64,000 nt of DNA from contig CM046300.1 in assembly GCA_025267735.1 (NCBI GenBank), positions 36,775,322 through 36,839,321 of the forward strand, read 5' to 3'. The notes under the pieces were generated by a model that worked only from the letters and a program-made list of their open reading frames with translations, was not told the DNA's origin and ran no database searches. The stretch is from Mactra quadrangularis. Its lineage: Eukaryota > Mollusca > Bivalvia > Venerida > Mactridae. Position numbers and translations under genes: made by a program. Shown here piece after piece: positions 48,101 to 57,952 of this stretch. Each line of letters opens with the position of its first letter. Position 1 is the stretch's first letter.

Positions 48101-51100
48101 TACAATAAAGAGACAATATCATCATAAAGTGATTGTAGTTCACAGTGGTCACACTTACTTGTTAGGTTCATTTGGATCTTTCCTTTTCTTCTTCTTAGGT
48201 AATCTAGGTTTTTTCACTCCTGCTAGTTTAGGACTTGCTTTAGGTGGTGACGGTACATCATCATGAGTCTGTCGTTTTACCAACTGTATCAAGAAAACAA
48301 TATCAACATAAATTTATATGTATGTTACATAGCCATTGTAGTGGTATATGATCTAGATTGTAGAAAGAATGCATCCATCTGAATACATTCCATAAACAGG
48401 GCTTATTTTCAGTATTTGGGGAAGGGGCCTTTTTTATATAGAACACTTAGGGAAATTTTATCACAATGCCATAAATAGGGGAACAAAAATTCCAAGGTAA
48501 ACTGCAATTTTTGGGAAAACTGCATGACTTTAAGGAAATTTTAAAGGGAGAAGGCGCCTGTAAATGACCCCTGTTATATAGGGTAAAAAAGGTCGGATAA
48601 AGTTTTATTGCTGAAAACTCAAAATATCTTATAGCGTCATAATGTTCAAATCCAGCTAACTGGTTTAGATCACCAAGTAACCAGTAAAATGTTAAAACCA
48701 TGAATAGTCAAAAAAAGAACTATCTTAAATTCTACTTCACACTAAAATTATATTCCATAATTATGTTTTCTTTCAGTAAATCACACTTATTACAAGAATT
48801 TTTTTATAATTCACTCAGAAATATAATACACTGTAGTCTAATGTATTAATTTTTCGAAAAACAAAAAGTAAAAAATTCCACCATGTATGATTTTTGTTTT
48901 AAAATTAATTAAGTAATATGATCTAGGAGAAAAAAGAAAATACTCAGAAATTAAAAATGGAAAATAATCAGAGATGGTAATATTATAAGACATACTAAAA
49001 ATGACACCTTAAGAGAAAATGAGAAAATAATTCCTTGTTCAAATTACTAAAAACCTGTCATTTTACACCCATAAATAACCATAAATATTTACTATGTACA
49101 AATAATATGTGTAAAATTTCAGAAATATTGAGAGGGAAAAGTGAATCAGTTACTGTTGTAAAATCTACTACGTTCATTTTAGTAAGACTGGCAACTTGAG
49201 CAATTCTAGACAAAACGAAATAAAAAATTGTCAAAATAAACTTAACAAGTAAGAATCTATTCATTCTAATTAAATTTTCCACTACAATAAAAATTTGAAA
49301 TGAATGGATTTTAGGAAGACTAAAAGTATCATGTACGAAAAAACTAGAAGCATTTTAAGCTAGCGCCTGTTTTTGGCACAAGTTGACAATATAAGAAAGG
49401 AACAACTTTATGATACATACATCCATCATGTAATTAGTAAAATTTTAATTCTCAAAAAAATCAATGAAACAAGGGCTTCAAGTTTTGACTCAAATTTAAA
49501 TGACATATGTGATAAAATTATAACTAAAGTTAAAGTGTGGTTTAAAGTCTTAAGTTCAGACTTTAAAACCTTTAACCCTTAGACTTTAAACTTCAGAAGT
49601 TCATGATTATATAATTCAAAAGTTGCATATAATTTTGAACATAAAATTTAAATCTTATGTTTTAAAAGAAGTCATACAAAAATTTAAGTTAAAATGTTTT
49701 TGCACCATATGTTTTACTCATTTAAAAGTTGATCAAAGTAACTTATATGTACATTTGTACTGCCATAGAGTAGTATAAACAGTCATATTCCCTGTTCAGT
49801 CATACCACAAAAAGTGTTCAAGATATAATCACTTACAATACACAGAGCAAATAGTCAGCTACTATTGTCCATGCTACCCATCTGTTTATCACAAATAATG
49901 AATAGTACCATATCTTATTATCCATTTCTCTACACCGGAAGAGAATTTCATCGGACATGCAGGTATGGTAGAGCACATTGTATTTGTTAAAATATAGCCT
50001 AGGTCAAAAGTTGGCCTAGATAACTTCGCCGAAAAAAACCACCGTAATTCACCCCTGATAATCTATATTAAATGATCAATACTAAAAATGAGCCAAACTG
50101 TAATAACTTGATCATGTGATATCACAATCAAATTTAATAATAATTGGAAAAAATATTAACATAAATTTGATTTAACTGTCAGTTTGAGTAATTTCAATGA
50201 TTTGATAAAATTTGCCAAAATCTGTTGTGATGAATTGAAAAATTAAATCACGTCAAATTTCATTTTTTACAAAACACCTCGGAAAAACTTTTAGTACTTG
50301 ACGAAGAAAATTAAATTTTTCCGAGACATCAGTTCTGATTTCGGAACAATATCTCAAAAATAAACTTTGCTTTATCCAATTCGCCTCAAATTATCATCTA
50401 AATCAGTGGAAATGACAGCCTCTCAAAAATAATTTCGTGTTCATAAACTGAATTATACTTGGTTTATTGATTCAACAATAGCTGAGCAACAAAAACAAAT
50501 AATGCTTGATATGCTGTAGGGATCTAGAAGTGATGCATGCTGGGAGTTTTATACGTCAGTTTGATTATGTTTGTAAGTATATCACAGAATAGTTAAAATT
50601 CAAAATTTCAATTTTGTTATGAAGCAATAATAAAGAGCATGCATCACTTAAAGGGATTCCCTGTTTGATTCCTAGGGATGAGGTTTGAAGTAATTTCATC
50701 TTAGATTATATTATACAAAACTTTCTTCAAGCTGAATTGTGAAGTAATCAGAAAACTTTATAAGACTCCTCGGGTTACATGGCCCCTAAGCTCTAACAAT
50801 GAAAGACTGAGAATGTTAGAACAAGTAAATATTCCCAATATCACAACTTTTAGAAACTTGGCCAATGTTTATAAGACACTGGTTTAAGTGATTTGAATGT
50901 TTTTATCTAGTACATTGTTTGTTAAATGTTGAATATAGTCCATAGATACATGTCTAAATGAAAGTTGGTAAAAATATTTATATGAAATAATATACTGGGC
51001 CTTAAAAATTTGAACAACTACTTCAATATTTCCACATGGTTCATAAAAACTTTTCATACATAAATTTAGGGCCTTATAGGGCTTTTTCAGGGCCTTTTTT

Positions 51101-54100
51101 ACTAAATATAGGCCTTAATTTTCATCTAGTACAACAATGCTCTATTTGGATGCCTCTGGCTGTTCCCTTAGAAAACCTGATAAAGTGGAGTTAGTGTTCG
51201 TTTCTAAGTCAATTTGCCCAAAATACTGAATTACATGTATATGCTGTTAAAAAAATATTTATTTTGGCACTCAATAAATGCCTTGTAAATCATTTAGATT
51301 TTGGTTATTAACCAACCAAATAGTTTTCAAACTAAATTTAGGGCTTTCAAAGTAGTAACCTAGGGCCAGTCAGTGCAAATTTAGGGCCTTTTTAAGACTG
51401 TACAAACCCTATTTCATATTAAAATGCTAACCATAATTATTAAATATATCATCAATAAAGGTTCGACCAAAAGCAATCATAGAAATTTAAGAATTTTACC
51501 AAATTTCTTTTGTCTTCTAATTTTGTTGGGCACTGTTGTGAAAACTGTTGTTCTGGTTACTATACATGTTTTCACCTTTTTAAACCTATCATATGAGGTT
51601 ATTTAAGCCCACTTAAGAAATACTATTTTAGAATAAAGTGATAACGATTAAAAATGTATATTATAAACAAACCAGGTAAAAGTTAACGTATGAATCAATT
51701 TTGTAAACATGGCATGTTATTGTACTTTTAATTTTGGATTCATCCATTTATAGGGGAAACACATGAGCCCACACTATTGTGTAGCATTTTCAAAGTATTT
51801 ATTTTGCGAAAACAAATTAATAATTCAGTATGTGTGGCTCAGTGAATAAGAGTGTGTATGTTACTCACTTGTTTTTTTTATAGATAACAAAAGAATATTT
51901 CTGAGTATATATTCATCCATTCCAATTTTTGACTGTTAGACTATTCTTTTGTTAAATCAAAGCACCAAGTTAAAAATTCACTTATATAGAATTAAATGTT
52001 GACAATATAAAAGATAATGGAGGGCGAATCATGATTAAAAACAATGACACTTTGATATGAACAAGTATTTAACATCAAATTAAAATATACCTTTATCTAA
52101 ATATTTGAAACAATGATTATTCGCTTTAAAAGTAATCAACTCTGTTCAGACAAACAAATAAAGCCCTATTTATCACAATAATTTAGGGGCTACTATGTTA
52201 AGGGCTCTATTAGGGGTCCATTAAGAGCTGATTTTACAACCCCGCATCAATAACTACTATGTTAAGGGCAGGTGTGTAACAACAAATAGGTCTTTACAAA
52301 ACAGGTGATGGCTGCCAAAATAACAGTTGCTATGGTAACTGAATATGTCATAAAAACGAGAGCTCATGAATTGCAATTTTCTCCCCCATGCAGAAAATTT
52401 TACCACAAACATCTTATCATCATTTCAAATATAATAGGGAAATCAATACAATTACTTTGATGATTTAAATTCATGAGGAAAACTTATTCCAACTAACATG
52501 GCAGTTGACAGCTACATGTAAATAATTCGTAATTCAAAGACGCAATATTTTCTCAGGAGGAACAAAATTTTGTACATTTTCATGGTAAATAGAGTTTTCT
52601 AAATATCTGCTTTAGTTTAGAAACGAATATTTATGCATTTTAAAGAAACTGTGAAAATGAAATAAATTTTAACTATGGTTTAATATAGATGTGATGAGGA
52701 TTATTGTGAAAAGTAAAATCATGTCATTAGTTAATACATAAATCAAACAATATTAGCTTATTTGATTTAGCCTCTAAATTCTATGTTCCACTAAAATGAA
52801 TTTATCTAAACATTTTGTTCATCTTGTATTATATTCACAGCGGCAATACCCCATGATCCCTATGACATCCCAAATGCTACGATTTAAAGAAGAAAACAGT
52901 GAAAAATCAGCCTTGACTAAAAGATTTAAAGAGCTGTAAGTCTTTTAATTCTTGTCTGATTTCAATGATACCTACTCCAGGCTAAGGAGAAAAGTGTATG
53001 CTATATGCTGGGCATCACATGTTCATCACCAGTTTTATACTTTTTGCTAACATCCTGGAAAACTATTTCTTTCCAGCAGGCTTCATTGACAAGTTGCTGT
53101 CTTTTCTTGAATAAGAAAACTTCAGTAGGTTTTCCAGGGTGTTTGCAAAAAAAGTATAAAATTGGCCTTTGAGATGTGATGCCCAGCAAATAATATACAT
53201 GTACACTTTTCTGCTTAGCCTCGAGTAAGTATCATGTTATTCAGTCAAGAATTAAAATACTAACAGCTCTTTTAAACTCTGAGTCAAGGAGAATTATAGT
53301 TGTTTTCTTGAAACTGTAGCATTTGTGACATCATAGTCACATTGTATTGCCACCGTGACATTTTTAATAAAAAGCTAAAAATTTTTGCTTCAGCAAGGCC
53401 ACAACAAGTTGATCATATGTTCTATGGATTTTTCTGGAAAAAAATGGGGCGAGCGAGCGAAGAAAAAAAAAAAAGAGTCTTTATTCACTTGCTTTATATA
53501 GCGGTTTGACTAAATTTTTATGAGCGAGCGAGGAAATAAAAATATTTTTTGTGTAAAAACCGACAAAATTAGAGTGCGAGCGAATCCATAGAACATATGA
53601 TCAATTTGTTGTGGCCTAATATAGCTTAAAAATCATTAGGATTCTATCTCAAAAACTTCCAACATTGAGCTGATGGCATTTTTTGTTAAGTTTATTGTAA
53701 TGATAAATATCAAATAGAAGATTCTTCATATTTTCCTGATCAAATGTGGGGGAGGGAGGGGGCAGGAAAGTCTGGGCCCCTTTTAACTTTCAAAACAAGC
53801 ATATATATGGGAAACAAGATTCAAATTATTATGGTATCTGGATCCTCCTCACATAAAATATTAGATAAAAATTATAAGAAAAAAATCTAAATCTGTTAAA
53901 TCAAACAAATAAAATAGTGATGTGTGCTAACTTGAGACACTATAAAAACTATGTAACCAAGTGACCAAGTCTAAAATCTCAAAATTTCCTCAGGATTTGT
54001 CCAGACAAGAATCAAAATATAACCATCCAAGTAAAAGATACTAGTTCTTTAAAAAGTACTAGTACCCTGTTATCGCAGACTTAGTGCAAAATGATTGTAA

Positions 54101-56514
54101 CTCGCTTTTTTTAATTGAGTTACGACCATTTTGCGCTTAAAGCCAGCAATATTTGTTTTAAGACTAAAAAGGAGAGAAAACAAATTCCACTAAAATCTAT
54201 AAAATCATTTTTCAATCTGGATCCATATAATAACAACCATCTCGTAACTAGTAATTAATGGGAAAAAAAACATGACAAAAATCAATATAAATCAATCAAT
54301 GTTTTATCACAGAAACTAATCAGTTTTCTTAATGGGAAACAATACTTAAAAACTTCATAATAGTCTTTCCATTGATCTGTTTAGGATAATAAATCAAACT
54401 TTAATAGTATAGTAACATATTGATGATATTAAATGTTGTATATATACTAAGTACAAGAATCCATGGCTACCAGTAGAACAGTGTTGATCTAAACTCACTA
54501 GCATCAACCATGGAACTAAGGAAAATCAAATCAGGCTAGTTGGGTAATTCATATAGCTAAGGCTGGTTGATGATTTAGCCATTCCAATAGAACATAAAGT
54601 AAGGCCAGCAAGTGGTAGCTAAGTTCCTCTAACTAAGATAGCAGGCCCCAGTTTCACAAACAAACTTAAGTACGAACTCATTAACAGACTCAAATGTTTT
54701 TGGCCTCTAAATAGCATGTAAATGTAGTTGAATGGCTGTTATTATAGTGCGTACAAAAAACAAAACGTGTTTTGGTAAACATTAAAAATGAGACAATTCA
54801 TTTCAGGGGTACGTAGGCAGTAATGAAAATAAAATTTGTGTAATTCATTTTAATAAAATTAACATGGTTGATAAACCACCGCCACTTGGTAAATCGTGCT
54901 TGCTATGGTAGAACGCTTTCCATTACACCAACAACTAAGACATACGTAAAACATATCACAATTGTTTATTTTAAAGTCATCCTGGGCATCCCTCTTCGTG
55001 GGTTAGTTCATTGTATTGTTATTATAAACAGTGTTTTGTTTTTTTGTACGCACTATAGATGATCATAGTAATGAAAATGTATAAAATGTATCAAAATAAA
55101 ATATCTGGAGTGTTATAATAAACTTAAAGCTACAAACTCAATTTTCCCTTGAGACTAAACTCAACAGTTCATTAACAGACTCAACTAAATGCAATTGAAT
55201 TTAACCTTATCTAAGCATGTAATTCAGTTTTATTTTTTATATAATATAGCATTTAAATCACTATTGGGTTTTCTAATGGTACTACATTTGTTGTAAGATT
55301 GATTAAATAAGTAAAAATAATGATCAAACATAAGATTGAGTTTGAGTACAAACTTGAGTTTTTTTTTCATGAAACTGGGGCCTGGTAAACACCTGTACTA
55401 GACTACTCTTTCACTGTTAGCAACTATCTCCATTCTCAGATTAAAAGCCATAGTGAGAAGTTGGAATCAAATCCTTACAATAAGAAACAGGGGTGGATCC
55501 AGGATTTTTTTTAACCCTGCCCTACCTTTGAAATGGAGTGGTTTATTTTATTCTAATGTTTACACACGCAGGTAATGTTATTTTGTAAGAACTGTCTATC
55601 ACATTCTGTAAACAAATTATAATCCAGGGTCATTTTGTTTACTACTTATATCATGGACCACAAATATGATATAATTATCACCATTGAAATAATTGCGGCT
55701 AGACCAGGATAAAAAATATTCTACTTTATACTGTTTGAGGTGGAATACAAAGCAAGTTGTAAGCACTTGTTTTGCAATCAAAGTAAAAAAAATAAGTATA
55801 AAATTTCACCTGAGCAAGAGGTACGCTGTCATCACTATCCTCGCTACTCTCCATTGGGGGAGATGCATTTGATGTGTTGGATACCGTAGAGCTAACAGGT
55901 GACACTGTTGTTGCAACGTTTGGTTGACCACTAGTAGTGTCCAGTTGATTTCCAGCCATAGACAAGTTCGTTGTAGGTGTAGTGTTCAAATTAGCTTGTC
56001 CATAAACCATACCAACAGAGAACTCGGCATTCATTGACGACGTGGAAACAGCACCGACTCCGTTAGATGAACTGATGTCAGGTAGGTCCACATCTTGTGG
56101 GGGAAATTTAGGAGCAATATTCTCCAGTGATTCAAAAATAGAATTCCTTTCAGCCGCCATTATATTGTATCCTCTTTGATTTAAACTGGAGTTAGAATTG
56201 TAAACAGATCTCTGTAAATTATGTAAATTTGAAGATTGTTGAGGTTGTTGTTGTTGCAGCTGGTCCCTCTGTTTCTGCTGTTGATAATATACAGTGTTGT
56301 TAGAAGACTGGGTACCAGATACAGTTGATAGAAAATCAGTTGATTGAGGAGGAGCAAAAGACCTACTTGTTGAGAAATTTGAATCAAAATAGTTATTGTT
56401 AAACACAGAGTTCACATTAGAGAATTCTGGAACCTGAGGGGTCTTTAAATTGATCTCAGGTTTTTCTTGTAGAAAAGAGTACTCTTCCTCCCCAAAACTT
56501 GGCGTATGAAACAT
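30083..56514 (-). CDS. TOX4: TOX-family HMG-box protein (TOX4-like), 5' partial
   Basis: Nuclear HMG-box protein; vertebrate TOX4 works with PNUTS, WDR82 and PP1 on chromatin. Joined exons, - strand: 56514-55810, 48283-48159, 47198-47063, 36745-36665, 33022-32606, 30949-30825, 30146-30083. Phases agree throughout and give 550 residues plus stop. Residues 1-235 start with the TOX-type [11 protein letters not shown] and include a Q-rich stretch. A lysine-rich signal [12 protein letters not shown] is at 259-270. The HMG box spans about 271-341 ([20 protein letters not shown], then [20 protein letters not shown]). Residues 350-488 are low-complexity with HMGSPA repeats. Cys500, Cys505, Cys520, Cys524, His528 and Cys529 form a C-terminal motif, followed by [12 protein letters not shown] and a VK end, as I recall from TOX4. 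A first coding exon upstream is expected but not identified. The gene could be the single invertebrate parent of TOX/TOX2/TOX3/TOX4. Confidence 0.9.
30825..30949 (-). CDS. TOX4: TOX4-like exon: C-terminal Cys/His motif
   Basis: Encodes [20 protein letters not shown], then [20 protein letters not shown] and C plus two bases of Arg. Spacing is C-x4-C-x14-C-x3-C-x3-H-C, probably metal-binding. Acceptor TTTACAG, donor GTAACA. Confidence 0.92.
31000..31160 (+). mobile_element. Diverged SINE, family beta-like fragment
   Basis: Head TCAATTAGCAGAATGTTAGA and GTTCAATTCCTAGGCAG, then a shortened body with AGTAGGTTGACTGACTACTG. Internally deleted. Confidence 0.55.
31407..31716 (-). mobile_element. tRNA-derived SINE, family beta
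   Basis: Reverse complement shows TAGCTCAGTTGGTAGCACGC and GGGTTTGATTCCTGGGCGGG and the beta body with GGTTAACAGCTAAATCCAGA. In a TOX4-like intron. Confidence 0.83.
32077..32143. repeat. Small foldback, GCTTAGC family copy 2
   Basis: GGCTTAGCACAAAATGGTGG pairs with ACGACCATTTTGTGCTAAACC. Hairpin of about 67 bp. Confidence 0.7.
32194..32538. mobile_element. TTAA-flanked MITE (piggyBac-type), copy 1, 345 bp
   Basis: TTAA at 32190-32193 and 32539-32542. Ends AGGTACTCATTTACAGAT and (complement) AGGTACTAGTTCACAGAT. Near-identical to 38212-38555. No transposase. Confidence 0.85.
32606..33022 (-). CDS. TOX4: TOX4-like exon: low-complexity HMGSPA repeat region
   Basis: 139 codons from [20 protein letters not shown] to [10 protein letters not shown]. 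Rich in P, S, H, M and Q. Contains five tandem HMGSPA units. Acceptor TTTCAG (33024-33023), donor GTAAGT (32605). Placed by frame and splice sites; low-complexity content limits homology evidence. Confidence 0.85.
32831..32920 (-). repeat. 18-bp coding tandem repeat (HMGSPA x5)
   Basis: Five 18-bp units in the TOX4-like exon, each encoding HMGSPA. Variation is mostly at third positions (GTG/ATG, GGC/GAG on the + strand), consistent with selection on the protein or old duplication. Confidence 0.9.
33120..33285 (+). repeat. Second copy of the CTTGAGCAAGAAAC repeat
   Basis: Same block order as 1470-1622, diverged. Lies 98 bases upstream of the TOX4-like repeat-region exon on the - strand. Confidence 0.6.
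33296..33510. mobile_element. hAT-like MITE, 215 bp
   Basis: CAGGGTTCATACAGA and the complement of TTTGTATGAACCCTG are inverted ends. The interior repeats TTCCATGATTTTTCC several times. Confidence 0.75.
34021..34275 (-). mobile_element. tRNA-derived SINE, family alpha
   Basis: Reverse complement shows CCAGGGTCGGTAGCGCCGTT (A-box side) and GGTTCGAATCCCACCTTGGG, then the alpha body. In the TOX4-like intron. Confidence 0.82.
36029..36479. mobile_element. hAT-like MITE, ~450 bp, copy 1
   Basis: Ends TAGGGCTG and CAGCCCTA. Flanks ACTCATAA and ATACATAA match 6 of 8, suggesting an 8-bp duplication. The interior shares blocks with 40867-41274. Confidence 0.65.
36665..36745 (-). CDS. TOX4: TOX4-like exon: HMG box helix 3
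   Basis: 27 codons, [20 protein letters not shown] then RASLVSQ, the TOX HMG-box C-terminal helix. Phase 0 at both ends; acceptor TTTCAG, donor GTAAGA. It lies 10.3 kb from the previous exon. Confidence 0.95.
37836..38012 (-). mobile_element. SINE-like retroposon with poly(A) tail
   Basis: A 23-base T run at 37836-37858 is a poly(A) tail on the - strand. The body (CCTCGTGGTAGGGTAAGTTA, CCCAGGAAACC) is distantly like family alpha, and GTTCGAGCCCGG resembles a B box. Confidence 0.65.
38212..38555. mobile_element. TTAA-flanked MITE (piggyBac-type), copy 2, 344 bp
   Basis: TTAA at 38208-38211 and 38556-38559 with the same inverted ends and a body aligned through most of its length with copy 1. 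Confidence 0.85.
39535..39725 (-). mobile_element. tRNA-derived SINE, family alpha (fragment)
   Basis: The head is visible on the - strand (CTGTAGCTCAGTTGGTAGCA, with B box mutated to GTTTCAATTCC). The body ends early near the CCAGGAAAGC block. Confidence 0.75.
40590..42311. mobile_element. Long inverted-repeat element, ~1.7 kb
   Basis: Arms of about 275 bp at about 40590-40866 and 42034-42311 are reverse complements through many words, for example CAAATGAAAGTTTAACC and TAGACGGGTAAACAA and TTTGGTTTGATCATACTAGT. The centre has no clear coding sequence and holds a truncated copy of the 36029 element. Confidence 0.8.
40867..41274. mobile_element. hAT-like MITE, copy 2, 5' truncated and nested
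   Basis: Shares TTCATGTGTAATGATTC, CGAACCATGAATCACTAGTT, GATTTCAGATGTGACGAATA and an AGCAGCCCTA end with 36029-36479. Confidence 0.7.
42620..42925 (+). mobile_element. tRNA-derived SINE, family beta
   Basis: CCCAGCTAGCTCAGTTGG head, degraded B box near 42675, full beta body and end GTTAAACCCAACAAGAACAA. Confidence 0.82.
43427..43693. mobile_element. GC/CpG-rich inverted-repeat element
   Basis: TTTACCGGTACGTAG at the left and GCGTACCGGTAAT at the right are inverted. The interior is clearly richer in G, C and CpG than its surroundings. A promoter-like role cannot be excluded, but no exon is visible. Confidence 0.5.
44605..44758. mobile_element. hAT-like MITE, 154 bp
   Basis: CAGGACTCGACATTAA and the complement of TTAATGTTGAGTCCTG are inverted ends (15 of 16). 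Confidence 0.7.
45720..46752. repeat. 32-bp minisatellite, about 32 units, in TOX4-like intron
   Basis: Unit TAAATCTAGGCTGGTAGAAC then TTGGTTCAATAC. Two main variants alternate in blocks (GAACTTGGTTCA and AAACTATGTTAA). The centre is homogeneous and the 3' side (after 46400) decays. Lies about 310 bases after the HMG-core exon donor. Confidence 0.92.
47063..47198 (-). CDS. TOX4: TOX4-like exon: HMG box core
   Basis: Encodes [40 protein letters not shown] and DPEHKS. These are diagnostic of the TOX subfamily HMG box. Acceptor TTTCAG, donor GTAAGT. Confidence 0.96.
48159..48283 (-). CDS. TOX4: TOX4-like exon: nuclear localisation signal and HMG-box start
   Basis: Encodes [20 protein letters not shown] and then the basic [12 protein letters not shown] and DPNEPN plus two bases. 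The donor is GTAAGT at 48158-48157; the split codon gives Lys. Confidence 0.93.
48398..48602. repeat. Dispersed repeat with TTTGGGGAAGGGGCCT, copy 2
   Basis: Same ordered blocks as 19430-19615, upstream of the HMG-box-start exon in the TOX4-like intron. Confidence 0.6.
52840..53358. mobile_element. Foldback element, ~520 bp
   Basis: The two halves are reverse complements over nearly the whole length: CGGCAATACC...GACATC at the left and GATGTCA-type...GTATTGCCACCG at the right, plus shared CTAAGGAGAAAAGTGTATGC and GGCATCACAT blocks. Centre near 53100. Confidence 0.8.
53396..53617. mobile_element. MITE with GCGAGCGA subterminal words, copy 1
   Basis: 35-bp inverted ends starting AGGCCACAACAAGTTGATCA and ending at GGATT, with about two mismatches. 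Interior GAGCGAGCGAAG and GAGCGAGCGAGG. Confidence 0.85.
54076..54144. repeat. Small foldback, GCTTAGC family copy 3
   Basis: GACTTAGTGCAAAATGATTG pairs with ACGACCATTTTGCGCTTAAAG; central TTTTTTTAATTGAG. Confidence 0.65.
54743..55057. mobile_element. MITE, 315 bp, TATAGTGCG ends
   Basis: TATAGTGCGTACAAAAAAC and the complement of TTTTTTTGTACGCACTATA are inverted ends; pairing continues through CAAAACRTGTTT. The interior has a tRNA-like TAAACCACC...CATTACACCAAC stretch shared with 61440-61660. Confidence 0.75.
55810..56514 (-). CDS. TOX4: TOX4-like exon: N-terminal region
   Basis: 235 codons from [15 protein letters not shown] to [11 protein letters not shown]. The acceptor is TTTACAG (56520-56515), so the ATG here is probably internal, equivalent to the FHTPS motif after exon 1 in vertebrates. 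It could serve as a start if an upstream exon is non-coding. Contains a Q-rich run and an acidic SSEDSDDS end. Confidence 0.92.
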
Positions 56515-56879
56515 CTGTAAATAAACAATAAGAAAAGTGATCATTATTCCCATGACAATAACCTTGGCAGCAAAATGTTGAGTGAAATAATAATAGTTTA
56601 CATAATATGTATATTACATTTTAGTGTTTAATTTTCACTTAATTATACCTTTTGATGGAGTTTTCTTCTAAGAAAAGAAAACGCTTTTGAGGGAAACTTT
56701 ATGAAATGAAAAATAATGATAATAAACTATACTCATGTGCGTTCCTTGGCCTTTTAATTAGGAAATAAATGTTTGTAACAATTTTTACAAGTTTTCATGA
56801 TTGAAAGCAGCTGATAAATTAGATTTTTCAAAAACTTATTCTGTTTTTACAATGATTTTCAGCAGTGGCCATCTCACAT

Positions 56880-57180
56880 AAGGAGCTAGTTCAGTTGGTA
56901 GCAAGCAAGTCTACTAATTGAGGGGTTGTGGGTTCAATTCCCAGACGGGGCATAATTTCATGGAACTTGGTCATGAAATTATTTCCATGGCCATTCTCCC
57001 TTTTTCCAATAATTCTTAATTATGTAGAGCAATAGTCAGTCACTGACACAAGTATGTGCTTAGTAGTTGGTTAACAGCTAAATCCAGAGATTTAGCTTTT
57101 CCAAGAATAGTGAGTAGGTTGACTGACTGCTGTTATATGACCTATACAATGTGTTGCTACGGCATTAAACCCAACAAAAC
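56880..57180 (+). mobile_element. tRNA-derived SINE, family beta
   Basis: GAGCTAGTTCAGTTGGTAGC head, GGTTCAATTCCCAGACGGGG B-box region and full beta body to GGCATTAAACCCAACAAAAC. Lies 366 bases upstream of the TOX4-like N-terminal exon on the - strand. Confidence 0.83.
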
Positions 57181-57661
57181 AAACAAACAAATCTCATATA
57201 TGGAGCTGACAACTTCTGTGTAAGGAGGACCTTGTTGTCACATAAAAGTAACACAATAACTTTATGATAAATTTGGCGTTAGAAATGCCAAATACATGTT
57301 TCTATCAAAAATCATCAAAATATTCCATTTATAAAGTACATTAATATACCTAGCAAAAAAAAGTTACAGAATAACATGAGAGAAAAATGTTAAACGTTTT
57401 CTGCTTCTCCTGAAAATTTTTATGATAGTTTTCTGTCAAGCTCTCGATGTACAATTTACTTAAATTCTAACTATAATGTTAATAAAAGGGATGTCACAAA
57501 AATCGATACCTTAATCCTGATGGTTTACATATCAGGGTCTTAATACATAACGTAAATAATTAAGTTCAAATTAAATTCATTTACATTAATATCCCCAGAG
57601 ATGTGATGTGAAAAAAAAGATTCTCAATTTCTTAACAGTAGATAATGAATGTACAGTGAAC

Positions 57662-57952
57662 CAGGGTCAGTAGCACAGTTTGTAGCACGCCTGGATTTCG
57701 AATCTAGTGTTCTGAAGGGGGTACGGGTTCGAATCTCACCAGGGGAGGTTATACCCATCCATGAAAATTTGAAAATAATGTCAATTTTCCTCCATTAATA
57801 GGGTACATGGAGAAGTTTCCGGCCTTGTGGTAGGGTAGGTGAGTACTGGTTAGAGACAATAGTCCAGGAAAGCTAGGTTAGGTGAGCTGGACGCCGTAAA
57901 ATGACCCAAAACGTGTTGACACAGCGGTAAACCCAATTAAAATAAATAAAAT
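57662..57952 (+). mobile_element. tRNA-derived SINE, family alpha (best copy)
   Basis: A-box-like TAGCACAGTTTGTAGC (57671) and B-box GGTTCGAATC (57726-57735), then the shared body and a tail AACCCAATTAAAATAAATAA. Orientation +. Confidence 0.85.

Larger units (their letters stand above)
48284..55809 (-). other. TOX4-like intron, 7.5 kb
   Basis: 48603-52839 is AT-rich with few recognisable repeats; repeated TTAGGGCCTT words at 51060-51400 suggest a decayed element. The 3' part on the + map holds the foldback, two MITEs and a small foldback. Confidence 0.75.

Noticed and set aside
55726..56553. Single open frame starting MGIMITFLIVY and ending CIPPQTV as the full TOX-like N-terminus
   Set aside because: The first 13 and last 27 codons are read-through into introns; TTTACAG precedes the ATG at 56514 and GTGAAA follows the CAG at 55810.
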